This document shows positions 32,818 through 39,913 of a stretch of 64,000 nt of DNA, piece after piece. Each line of letters begins with the position of its first letter. The first letter of the stretch is position 1. The position numbers and the translations under genes were made by a program. The notes below the pieces were generated by a model, which was not told where the DNA came from, ran no database searches, and saw nothing but the letters and a program-made list of their open reading frames with translations. This DNA comes from Sporomusaceae bacterium UBA7701 (lineage in GTDB: Bacteria; Bacillota; Negativicutes; Sporomusales; UBA7701), in NCBI GenBank assembly GCA_002482545.1, contig DLGF01000012.1, positions 62,001 to 126,000 of the forward strand. Reading direction: 5' to 3'.

Positions 32818-33780
32818 GCGAGGGGGCCGCGCCGTCCACGGCTTCGCAGGTTTAGCCAGCAAGGCTTTCCGGTCATGGTTGTAGCAGAGCTCCATTTCCA
32901 TGATCAGCGCCTTGACCTGCTCCAGTCCGCCGGGTTTTGTAGCGGCCGTCCGGAGCTTGCGCCAGATTTCTTCCAAGAAATCGGCGGTCCGCTGAAGGCC
33001 ATACAGGTAGAACAGTTTTTTGAAAATCAGGTTGACCATAAAGTGCTCAGCCAGTATTTCCGCGGTGACATGCGCTTCCTGTTGCGGGACTGCGAAGGCA
33101 TCCAGCCGCTCATAGTTGGTCCGGATAATGGTGTTCAGACCTTGCCCCGGTTCGGCCGGCCCGGTCAGGGACGCAATCGCCCGAACGGTTTCCCGCAGCA
33201 GTCCCAGCCGGTCGCCGAGCGGCAGCCCACGGTGCTGGACAAGATCGATAAAGTGATGCTCCAGTTCGAAATAGTAGCGCAAAGGGCTGCCAGCCTGCTG
33301 CTGTCCGGGAAAGACCGCTGCAACGGCGTTGCCCGGCCCCAGGGAGAGCGGCGGTTCGGCGGAACGCAGGACCGCCAGCGGCGACGTTCGGCTGACCAGG
33401 GCCAATACCGCCGGACAGGAAAAACTGAGGGTGAGCTCAAGCCCGCGGGCCGTGTCCATCGGGTAACGGGGAAAGGTCTGACAGACGCCGTCCAACTGGG
33501 CATGCCCCGCCTCTCTATGCAGGCGGCAGATGTTGGTTTTTTCCAAAAACCAGCAGCCGCCGTCGCGGCCCTTGGCGATATAGGCGTATTCGCCCGGGCC
33601 CCTCCGGTCTTCGATGCGGACAAAGGCTTTTTGAAACTCGTCATAGCGTTCGCGCTCGCTAAACCACTCGGCATTCCGCCGGTAACTGGCTTCGTCCACC
33701 GTCACCAGCCAGTCCCGCCGGCAGCAGGCGCCGCACATGGCGCAGGAAAACTGCTTCACCACATCCAGGTAAATATACAT
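32734..33780 (-). CDS. FliB-like (flagellin lysine-N-methylase family) cysteine-cluster protein
   Basis: The 348-residue protein has the N-terminal YkgJ-type cluster FSCAMCGACCRRDW near residue 12, and further cysteines in CWFLEKTNICRLHRE and DGVCQTFPRYP, a pattern shared with FliB, which methylates flagellin lysines in Salmonella. No flagellar gene is in the window, so the target is inferred from family only. ATG 33780 follows GAGGAG; the frame extends upstream without a ribosome site. The last 28 codons are antisense to the EamA gene end, and their Gly/Gln/Pro-rich composition is unlike the rest; the natural end may be earlier or a frameshift may be present. Confidence 0.75.
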   Translation of the reverse strand: MYIYLDVVKQFSCAMCGACCRRDWLVTVDEASYRRNAEWFSERERYDEFQKAFVRIEDRRGPGEYAYIAKGRDGGCWFLEKTNICRLHREAGHAQLDGVCQTFPRYPMDTARGLELTLSFSCPAVLALVSRTSPLAVLRSAEPPLSLGPGNAVAAVFPGQQQAGSPLRYYFELEHHFIDLVQHRGLPLGDRLGLLRETVRAIASLTGPAEPGQGLNTIIRTNYERLDAFAVPQQEAHVTAEILAEHFMVNLIFKKLFYLYGLQRTADFLEEIWRKLRTAATKPGGLEQVKALIMEMELCYNHDRKALLAKPAKPWTARPPRSAQGQGNQPGQHGGGSRQPGSGVFLGQ

Positions 33781-33930
33781 GAGGAAACTCCTCTCTTCAG
33801 GATATCTAATTGTTTTTCCATCGCCGCCCGAAATCCTCTCCCCATTCCGGGTTGCGGCAAAAGCTTCGCCGCGTTCTCCGCCTTGCATCGCAGGCCAAAA
33901 GTGATATAATAACGGCAAGATATTCCATTT

Positions 33931-33967
33931 GGAGGAGGTGGCGGCAGGCGCTTGTCCTGCCTCGATG
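33931..33967 (+). promoter_or_regulatory. Ribosome site separated from the start codon by a hairpin
   Basis: GGAGGAGG (33931-33938) is 26 bases from ATG 33965. A 6-bp stem (GGCAGG/CCTGCC, 33943-33961) fills most of the gap; without it the spacing is about 8 bases. A TATAAT lies at 33904-33909. Confidence 0.5.
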
Positions 33968-34705
33968 AAGATGGCTACTCAGGTTGAAGTCCTTAGCATA
34001 ACCTCCGACTTGTTCGGCCCGCCGATGACAATCCATCCCGTGCTGATTTGGGATGAAGCCGGAGCGACCCTCGTTGACGCGGGGTTTCCCGGGCAATTCG
34101 AGCAGTTGAAAGCGTCGGTGGAACAGGCAGGTGTGGCGTTCTCCCGGCTCCGACGGCTTATCGTCACCCACCAGGACTGGGATCATATCGGCACGATCCC
34201 TCAAATCAAAAGCGCCCTCGGCGGGGCAATCGAAATTTGTGCCCACGGGGACGAAAAGCCTTACCTGGAAGGGCAGCTTTCTTATATCAAAATGACGCCC
34301 GAGCGGGCGGCGTCCAGGCTGGCGGCGCTGTCGGAGCGGCTGCGGCCCGAAGCCGCCAAGGCGCTGGCCGCCATTCCGATTTTTTCCGTCGACCGGCTGC
34401 TGGCCGACGGGGAAACGCTCCCCTGGCACGGAGGAATCCAGATCATCCATACCCCGGGCCACACCCCCGGCCATATCTGTCTGCTGCTGCCGGCCCACCG
34501 CCTGCTGATCGCCGGCGACCAACTGAGGATTGAGGACGGGCGGCTGGTCGGCCCGGCGGCCGAACACACCCCGGACATGCAGGCCGCCCGGCATTCGCTG
34601 CAAAAACTTCTTGATCTGCCGGCCGACCGGATTGCCTGTTATCATGGCGGAGTCTATAGTTCCGGCATCCCCGCCCGGCTGGCCGAGCTGGCCGCGGGCC
34701 GGTAA
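33965..34705 (+). CDS. Metallo-beta-lactamase-fold hydrolase
   Basis: The 246-residue protein has the complete two-metal set of the MBL fold: THQDWDH near residue 58, a second His in HTPGHTPGH near 160, AGDQLRIEDG near 185 and CYHGG near 225. Such proteins include glyoxalase II-like and lactonase-like hydrolases; the long ITSDLFGPPMTIHP start is typical of uncharacterised Firmicute members. It lies alone on the plus strand with a TATAAT upstream and a strong bidirectional terminator behind. The start is chosen at ATG 33965; a TTG at 33929 overlaps the ribosome site. Confidence 0.88.
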   Translation: MKMATQVEVLSITSDLFGPPMTIHPVLIWDEAGATLVDAGFPGQFEQLKASVEQAGVAFSRLRRLIVTHQDWDHIGTIPQIKSALGGAIEICAHGDEKPYLEGQLSYIKMTPERAASRLAALSERLRPEAAKALAAIPIFSVDRLLADGETLPWHGGIQIIHTPGHTPGHICLLLPAHRLLIAGDQLRIEDGRLVGPAAEHTPDMQAARHSLQKLLDLPADRIACYHGGVYSSGIPARLAELAAGR

Positions 34706-34753
34706 TCCCGGCCTCTCCCGGAATATTCCGCTTGCTGCCGAAAAGAAGCATAG

Positions 34754-34784
34754 AGGAAGCGGCCGTCCATGGACGGCCGCTTCC
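34754..34784. terminator. Bidirectional terminator
   Basis: A 15-bp stem (AGGAAGCGGCCGTCC and complement) with TATTTTTT on the plus side, between convergent genes. Confidence 0.85.
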
Positions 34785-34795
34785 TATTTTTTCCG

Positions 34796-35293
34796 CTATA
34801 GCTTGCCGATCCGGGACACGGCGTCTTCCAGCGCTTCCGTAAAGGCTTGCGATCGGGCTTCACTGTAGTCGGCCGGGACCTCCTGAACCAGCATGTCCGG
34901 AAATCGCCGCTGGAGCTCCGGCAACAGCATCTGGAACAAGTGCCCGGCGGTGCCGGAAATCGAGCAGGTCGGGCTGTGGTGGATGCCGACGAGCAGTTCC
35001 ACCTGCGCGCCGGAAGCTCGAAGGAGGTCCAGATCGGCAAGCGCCCGGCCGGCGGTTTTTTGGCAGACCGTCAGATATTCCGGAGTGTCATACTCCGAAT
35101 AGGTCTGGGGTTTGCGGTCCATCCCGGCATACAGCAACTCGGGGCAACCCAGCTGATAGATTCCAAAGCCCCGGCGGGTCAAGACCGTCACGATGGCATG
35201 AAACGCGCCCTCCGCCCGGGCCAGATCATAGACCACGCTATTCTGGTTCAGCACGCAATGGCTTACGACAGCCAGTTTATTGCGGCGTAACAT
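34796..35293 (-). CDS. TudS-related putative desulfidase (CD3072-like)
   Basis: The 165-residue protein resembles the DUF523/TudS group, whose members remove sulfur from thiouracil using a [4Fe-4S] cluster held by three cysteines. Three candidate ligands are well placed: SHCVLNQN near residue 12, GCPELLYAG near 50 and HSPTCSISG near 110. The ATG at 35293 overlaps the end of the ECF gene by 17 bases, implying translational coupling. That pairing is found in other Firmicutes (C. difficile CD3072-CD3073 by recollection), so uptake and desulfuration of a thio-compound is a reasonable inference. Confidence 0.75.
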   Translation of the reverse strand: MLRRNKLAVVSHCVLNQNSVVYDLARAEGAFHAIVTVLTRRGFGIYQLGCPELLYAGMDRKPQTYSEYDTPEYLTVCQKTAGRALADLDLLRASGAQVELLVGIHHSPTCSISGTAGHLFQMLLPELQRRFPDMLVQEVPADYSEARSQAFTEALEDAVSRIGKL

Positions 35294-35876
35294 TCCCGGG
35301 CTTCCTTGCTCCCTTGAGCAGCGTATTCCCTGCTTTGGCCAGGATATCAGCCGGCAGGTAGCGGACAATCGTGGCTACCAACAGCGCGCAGGCAATCTTG
35401 TCGATCAGGTTTCCGGCGATCCGCGGCAGGAAAGCGGCAGTGAAAATCTTCTGTCCGCTCTGGAGAAGCCACAAAAAGATGAAGTCGGTTCCTCCCCCGG
35501 TGAGCCCGCCGTAAACCCAAATCGCAATAGGCGTCCCGACAAGCGGTGCGACAACCGCCAGCAAAAGCCCGGTGGCGAGGGCGGTTCCCCAATTGAATAC
35601 GAACCGCCGGGCGATCAGGCCGACGATCACTCCGATCATGAGGTTGACAACGGCAAAGGGGATGTCCCTGGGATTGGTCAGCATTCCCTGGATGACGTTG
35701 GTCAAAAGACCGATCGCGCCTCCGTAGACCGGCCCAAAGAGCACCGCACCGAAAATCGTCCCAAGGGTATCCAGAAAAATCAGCGGAATTTTCAGCATCT
35801 GGACCGTCGTACCCAGAATAAGGTTCAACGCGATGCAAATGCCGCTGAAGACCAACGGAAAAGTTTTCTGAGACAT
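35277..35876 (-). CDS. ECF transporter S-component (CD3073-like)
   Basis: The 199-residue membrane protein has six helices and the small-residue-rich start PLVFSGICIALNLILG and FLDTLGTIFGAVLFGP near residue 35, matching ECF substrate-binding subunits. It needs a shared EcfAA'T module, which is not in the window. The downstream TudS-like gene overlaps it by 17 bases. Two ATGs are available; the one at 35876 has better spacing behind GAGAGG. The substrate may be a thio-nucleobase or related compound, by association only. Confidence 0.82.
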   Translation of the reverse strand: MSQKTFPLVFSGICIALNLILGTTVQMLKIPLIFLDTLGTIFGAVLFGPVYGGAIGLLTNVIQGMLTNPRDIPFAVVNLMIGVIVGLIARRFVFNWGTALATGLLLAVVAPLVGTPIAIWVYGGLTGGGTDFIFLWLLQSGQKIFTAAFLPRIAGNLIDKIACALLVATIVRYLPADILAKAGNTLLKGARKPGNVTPQ

Positions 35877-36085
35877 TGCAATCATCCTCTCTAATCGAAT
35901 TTACTTATTTCCATTATAGGGATATTTTATATTGTTTTAGCCCTTTTGTCATCCCCTGTGCCGGCACCGCCAATACTTGGTGCCGCCGGGTTCTCGTTTT
36001 CTACCTTTTCCCCGCATGCCGGTGCATAACCGCTCTATCGCCCGATAAAGCGGCAATTCCCCTGGTTTATCGTCTTCCAGCGGCT

Positions 36086-36114
36086 TTGAACCCGACCGCG
36101 ATCTGTGGTATGAT
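36086..36114 (+). promoter_or_regulatory. Promoter of the 6S-like RNA
   Basis: TTGAAC, 17 bases, TATGAT; the expected transcription start is near 36121. The 200 bases upstream (35886-36085) hold no gene, only a CGGCACC/GGTGCCG hairpin near 35965. Confidence 0.78.
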
Positions 36115-36120
36115 TACTAA

Positions 36121-36350
36121 CGTCGCAACAAGGTCTGAAATGCCCGTGAGCTTAGATATGTCCAACCTACTGTATTACCATGGGAGTCGGATGTCAGGCC
36201 GCTGCCGGGCCACCTGCGAGTGGATGGCAAAAACCTGACTAGGATGCCCACCTGCGAGAGCGCAGGTTTGGACATATAAAGCAACGGCATTGCGGACTTC
36301 TAGGAACAAGCAAAGGACTTACCGAAAAAGGTAAGTCCTTTTTTTATTTT
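36121..36350 (+). ncRNA. ssrS: 6S-like regulatory RNA
   Basis: A long rod can be folded from the two ends inward: AAGGTC with GACTT, AATGCCCGTGAGCTT with AAGCAACGGCATT, then ATATGTCCAACCT with AGGTTTGGACATAT, leaving a large central bubble with a CTGCG/CGCAG hairpin on its 3' side, and a closing stem-loop (GTCAGG/CCTGAC, CCAC/GTGG). This is the architecture of 6S RNA, which binds housekeeping RNA polymerase in stationary phase. A good promoter precedes it and a 12-bp terminator with a long T-tract follows at 36312-36350. Open frames across it lack ribosome sites. Confidence 0.72.
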
Positions 36351-36388
36351 GTTATCCCTGTGGCAGATCTTTCGTACGGGTTTCCGCT

Positions 36389-38272
36389 TCATTCATTTAG
36401 CTCCCCCGCGTTCTCTTGGCCAAGCCATTGCTGGTATCGCTCATGAAGCCGGCTCTCAAGGTCCGCCCGTTGGGCGAGCAACTCCTCCAGGGCGGAATAG
36501 TCCGAGCCGCAAAGGCGCATTTGCTCATCCAAAGCCGCCAACTCGCCTTCCAAAAGGCTGATGGCTTCCTCCGTCCCGGCCCTGTCGGGCTTATTGGCCG
36601 CAGGCGCTGTATTCTTTTTGGCCGGCGGCTTGGTTTTTGGGGTCTTGCCGGCGAAGGCTGCGGGCTTCAGGCGCGCTTGCCGGTATTCCTCATAGCCGCC
36701 ATGGCAGCAAGCAACCGCCCCGTCTTTGAGCTCGATAATCCGGGCGGCGAACCTTTCGACAAAGTAACGGTCATGGGAAACCAGCAGCACCGTCCCGCCG
36801 AATTCTTCCAAAGCCTTTTCCAGCCATTCCCGCGAGTCGGTGTCCAGATGATTGGTGGGCTCGTCGAGCAGCAGCAGGTTGACTTCCTGCCGCATCAGCA
36901 GGCAGAGTTTCAGCCGGCTTTTCTCGCCCCCGGACAGATTGCCCACCTGTCGGTGGATATCGTCGTTGCGAAACAGGTAGCCGGCCAGAAGCCCGCGGGC
37001 GCTCCCCTGCTCCACCCCCAGCGTGCGGCGGACCGTCTCCAATACGGTAAGCCTGGGATCGTCAAAGGCGACCTCCTGGGGGAGATAGCCGTAGCGAACG
37101 CTGGGGCCAAGCTTGACGGAACCGGAGTCTATCCCGGTTTCGCCGGTGATGATTCGGAGAAGCGTCGACTTGCCGGAGCCGTTTTCCCCCAAGACAGCCA
37201 CCCGCTCCCCGCGCCGCACCACCAAGTCGACTCCGTCCAGCACCGCCCGCTCACCCATCCGTTTGGCCACCCCCTGGAGCACCACTACTTCTGCACCGGA
37301 AAATGAAGCCTCCTCAAACAGGCTGCGGAGTTTGGCGTCCCGCGCGGGCCTGGGCGTTTTTTCCAGCCTGGCCGCCCGTTTTTCAAGGTTGAAGGCCTGC
37401 CGGTGCATGTTGGGATTGTCGGCCTGCTGCGCCCAGTCATGCAGCCGGCGGGCGGCCGCCTCGAGCTGTTTAATTTTTTTCTGTTCAGCGTCGTAGCGGG
37501 CCTGCTGTTGACTCTGGCGGGCCTCTTTTTCCGCGCTGAAGAAGGAGTAGTTTCCCGCATAGTACTCGGCCCGGCCGTCGACCAGCTCGACAATCCGCGT
37601 CACCACCCGGTCGAGGAAATAGCGGTCATGGGAAATTACCACAACCGTTCCGCCATACTCCCCCAGAAAGCCTTCCAACCATTCAATAGCTGCCAGATCC
37701 AGATGATTGGTCGGTTCGTCCAGCAGCAGAACATCCGGCCGGGTCAGAAGCAATCTGGCCAGCAGAACCTTGGTTTTTTCCCCGCCGCTGAGCCGGTTGA
37801 AAAAAGCTCCGCGCATTTTCGGGTCAAGCTGCAAGCCGGTGTAGACCCTGGCGATATTCTCCTCCATCCGGTAACCGCCGCCTGCTTCAAACAACTGCTG
37901 CAGGTATCCGTATTTCTCCAGCGTCGGCCCGTCCTGACCCGCTTCGGCCAGCCGGCCCGCGAGGCCGGCCATCTCCTGCTGAAGGGTCAGCAAATCGCCG
38001 TATACGGAATAGAGTACATCCTCCACCCTATGAGACTCCGGAAAAACCGGAATCTGATCCAGCAACCCCACGCCGGCGCCCTTCCTGAGCATCCTTTCGC
38101 CGCCGTCGCCGGTCGACCGCCCGGCCAGGATTTCGAATAGGGTCGTTTTCCCTGCGCCGTTTCTCCCCAGCAGGCCGACCCGGTCCCCCTGATTGACCTC
38201 CAGGGTAACCCCGCGCAAGACATGTTTGGCGCCATAGTATTTTTCAATGTTCCGCAACGCTAGTTCCAGCAT
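36389..38272 (-). CDS. ABC-F family ATPase
   Basis: The 627-residue soluble protein has two ABC cassettes and no membrane part: Walker A GRNGAGKTTL near residue 39 and GENGSGKSTL near 358, signature LSGGEKTKV and LSGGEKSRL, and Walker B LLLDEPTNHLD twice. An ABC-F linker lies between them, and the C-terminal 80 residues are a charged coiled coil (LLAQRADLESRL). ABC-F proteins act on the ribosome, either as translation factors or as antibiotic-resistance proteins. ATG 38272 follows AAGGAG; the open frame upstream is part of the leader. The leader structure points to ribosome-controlled expression. Confidence 0.92.
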   Translation of the reverse strand: MLELALRNIEKYYGAKHVLRGVTLEVNQGDRVGLLGRNGAGKTTLFEILAGRSTGDGGERMLRKGAGVGLLDQIPVFPESHRVEDVLYSVYGDLLTLQQEMAGLAGRLAEAGQDGPTLEKYGYLQQLFEAGGGYRMEENIARVYTGLQLDPKMRGAFFNRLSGGEKTKVLLARLLLTRPDVLLLDEPTNHLDLAAIEWLEGFLGEYGGTVVVISHDRYFLDRVVTRIVELVDGRAEYYAGNYSFFSAEKEARQSQQQARYDAEQKKIKQLEAAARRLHDWAQQADNPNMHRQAFNLEKRAARLEKTPRPARDAKLRSLFEEASFSGAEVVVLQGVAKRMGERAVLDGVDLVVRRGERVAVLGENGSGKSTLLRIITGETGIDSGSVKLGPSVRYGYLPQEVAFDDPRLTVLETVRRTLGVEQGSARGLLAGYLFRNDDIHRQVGNLSGGEKSRLKLCLLMRQEVNLLLLDEPTNHLDTDSREWLEKALEEFGGTVLLVSHDRYFVERFAARIIELKDGAVACCHGGYEEYRQARLKPAAFAGKTPKTKPPAKKNTAPAANKPDRAGTEEAISLLEGELAALDEQMRLCGSDYSALEELLAQRADLESRLHERYQQWLGQENAGELNE

Positions 38273-38291
38273 GCTTACTCCTTTCCCCGGG

Positions 38292-38423
38292 AAAACAAAG
38301 CCTGAGCAAGCTTCGCTCCTGCCCAGGCCGTTTGACACGCGATATAAAAACCCGGTGAAGCCTCACCGCGTTCATGCACCGCAACAAAAACAAAACCCGG
38401 GCCAACGAATCGTTTTCCCGGGT
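38292..38423 (-). promoter_or_regulatory. Leader with three tandem terminator-like hairpins before the ABC-F gene
   Basis: Reading toward the gene: hairpin 1 (ACCCGGG/CCCGGGT, about 38423-38395) then TTTTGTTTTT; hairpin 2 (CGGTGA/TCACCG, 38368-38353) then GGTTTTT; hairpin 3 (imperfect 12-bp, 38328-38300) then TTTGTTTT. A 38-codon frame precedes them. This resembles attenuation control of resistance-type ABC-F genes. Confidence 0.55.
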
Positions 38424-38458
38424 GTTTCGCACACTATTCAGGCTGATGATTCGCTCGC

Positions 38459-38575
38459 TCAGTTAACATAATATACAATTTGGGCCAGACTTCCCCCACA
38501 AGCGCTGATTTGGGCCGTAATCCGGGAAATATAGTGGGCGAGTTGAGCCAAAATGTTGTTAATTGAGCCAGTCAT
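38459..38575 (-). CDS. 38-residue ORF, candidate leader peptide of the ABC-F gene
   Basis: An ATG 11 bases behind a perfect AAGGAGGTGA opens 38 codons ending in TGA, 36 bases before the first of the three hairpins. The sequence is hydrophobic and polar in alternation (NNILAQLAHYISRI), without basic clusters, and matches no known antibiotic leader peptide that I recall. It could also be an independent small protein. A TTGCAA-17-TATGGT promoter may lie just upstream. Confidence 0.5.
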   Translation of the reverse strand: MTGSINNILAQLAHYISRITAQISACGGSLAQIVYYVN

Positions 38576-38644
38576 ATCACCATTCACCTCCTTGCCTGAA
38601 TTAACCATATCATATTTCCCGGCGTGTTGCAAGCAATCCGGAAG

Positions 38645-38881
38645 CTACCGCTGAAGCCCGTCCATATCTTCGATCTTTTCATTCATATAGGCCTGCGCGT
38701 CGCGAATGGCCTGGTTGTATACGGCCGGTCCGATTTTGGCGAGAAAAAAATCCAGCAGAAAACCGGCCGCAAGCTCGCCGACTTCCTCGTCCCGTTCGGC
38801 CAGAAAGTAACTTTGAATTTCGGCGATGGCCTGCTTTCTCGCCTCTTTGGATAATTCAAAGCTTTTTGCGCGTTTCTCCAC
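38645..38881 (-). CDS. DUF2164 family protein
   Basis: The 78-residue protein matches the DUF2164 family (FELSKEARKQAIAEIQSYF at the N terminus, ELAAGFLLDFFLAKIGP in the middle, YNQAIRDAQAYMNEK near the end). It is a soluble helical protein of unknown function. The GTG start lies 11 bases behind GGAGGAAAA. It follows the YaiI-like gene on the same strand and is probably cotranscribed with it. Confidence 0.85.
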   Translation of the reverse strand: MEKRAKSFELSKEARKQAIAEIQSYFLAERDEEVGELAAGFLLDFFLAKIGPAVYNQAIRDAQAYMNEKIEDMDGLQR

Positions 38882-38926
38882 TTAACCGTTTTCCTCCTTT
38901 CTCCGGCGCCGCTCTGCCCGGTCCGG

Positions 38927-39382
38927 CTAGTCGCCCATCCCCGGGCGCAGCGCCTCGCGGATCAGCCGTTCCAGCTGAATCGCAAAACTGCGGTCGTCCT
39001 CCGCCGACCGTTTGGCCGGCCCCTTGGTCCGCCCGCCGCCCCGGCGCAGCTTGGCCTTGACCTCCCGCTCCTCCAGCAAAAACTCGATCTGGTCGGGCCG
39101 GTACACCCGCCCCGCCGGCCCCAGGCATTGGGCCTTTTTGCCCAAGACCATGGCCGCCAGGCCCCAATCCTGGGTAACGACAATATCTCCGGCCTCGGCG
39201 AGGTTGATTATTTTGATATCCGCCTCCTGCGGGCCGGCCCCCACCGCCACATGATGATCGGACACGATCTGATGGTTATAGCTCGCCACCGTCCATACCG
39301 GCACGGCGTATCGCCCGCCGATGTCCAGGCACAGTTGCAGGACAATCCGCGGACAGGCGTCCGCATCCACCAGTAGTTTCAT
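38927..39382 (-). CDS. YaiI/YqxD family protein (UPF0178, DUF188)
   Basis: The 151-residue protein has the conserved start MKLLVDADACPR, VSDHHVAVGAGPQEADIKI near residue 45, and VVTQDWGLAAMVLGKKA near 70. Several acidic residues in PIN-like arrangement suggest nuclease activity, though no member is characterised to my knowledge. ATG 39382 is preferred over the much longer frame. Divergent from the acidic protein gene that follows; upstream of DUF2164. Confidence 0.88.
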   Translation of the reverse strand: MKLLVDADACPRIVLQLCLDIGGRYAVPVWTVASYNHQIVSDHHVAVGAGPQEADIKIINLAEAGDIVVTQDWGLAAMVLGKKAQCLGPAGRVYRPDQIEFLLEEREVKAKLRRGGGRTKGPAKRSAEDDRSFAIQLERLIREALRPGMGD

Positions 39383-39435
39383 CGGAGTATCCCCTTTTAC
39401 ACTCCCTCCGCCCGGCGCCTCGCGCCAGGGATAGC

Positions 39436-39464
39436 TTGTCCCCCCTGCGGGTTTGCGATACAAT
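39436..39464 (+). promoter_or_regulatory. Promoter of the acidic small protein
   Basis: TTGTCC, 17 bases, TACAAT, about 34 bases before the ATG. Confidence 0.65.
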
Positions 39465-39497
39465 GAAAGACAATCAGACAAAACGGGAGTTGATGGT

Positions 39498-39809
39498 ATG
39501 AGCGAAAATATCCTGGAATTTTACGAAACCCTGGGCTTCGAAGAAGTGGAAGTCGACGACGGCTACAGCGCCTTGTTCTTGGAAACCGCCCCGGACGGGA
39601 GCTATGTCTTGGTGACCGACGAAGACGGCTCCATCCCGGAAAGCCTGAAAAAACCGCTGACCCTTGCCTGCTACTCCGCGGCGGGAGCCTTCGCGTGGAG
39701 CGCCGGCTTCAAAAACTCCCTGGCCTTCCAAGAACTATGGTCACAGGAAAGCACGATCGAAGAAAAGCTCGCCGCCGTGCAAAAACATCGCGAGGAAAAT
39801 GAAATCTAG
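39498..39809 (+). CDS. Acidic 103-residue protein, unknown
   Basis: The product is strongly acidic at the start (FEEVEVDDGYSALFLE) and has a single hydrophobic stretch (LACYSAAGAFAWSAGF, about 58-73). No signal peptide or family is recognised; the pattern of short beta strands (YSALFLE, SYVLVTDEDG) suggests a small regulatory fold. The ATG follows GGGAG. It stands alone between a promoter and a bidirectional hairpin terminator, so it is probably a real monocistronic gene. Confidence 0.65.
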   Translation: MSENILEFYETLGFEEVEVDDGYSALFLETAPDGSYVLVTDEDGSIPESLKKPLTLACYSAAGAFAWSAGFKNSLAFQELWSQESTIEEKLAAVQKHREENEI

Positions 39810-39815
39810 ACCGGT

Positions 39816-39845
39816 AAAACGGCAGCTCCGACGCTGCCGTTTTAT
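39816..39845 (+). terminator. Terminator after the acidic protein gene
   Basis: An 11-bp stem (AAAACGGCAGC with GCTGCCGTTTT) and six-base loop, then ATTTATG. Confidence 0.8.
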
Positions 39846-39870
39846 TTATGCTGCAGTCCTTAGCGGACAA

Positions 39871-39899
39871 CCAGGCGGCCGTCTGAGACGGCCGCCTGG
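39871..39899 (-). terminator. Hairpin after proS
   Basis: A perfect 13-bp stem (CCAGGCGGCCGTC and complement) 15 bases beyond the proS stop; the U-tract is weak, so termination efficiency is uncertain. Confidence 0.6.
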
Positions 39900-39913
39900 T
39901 GTGGAGTGTTCGG

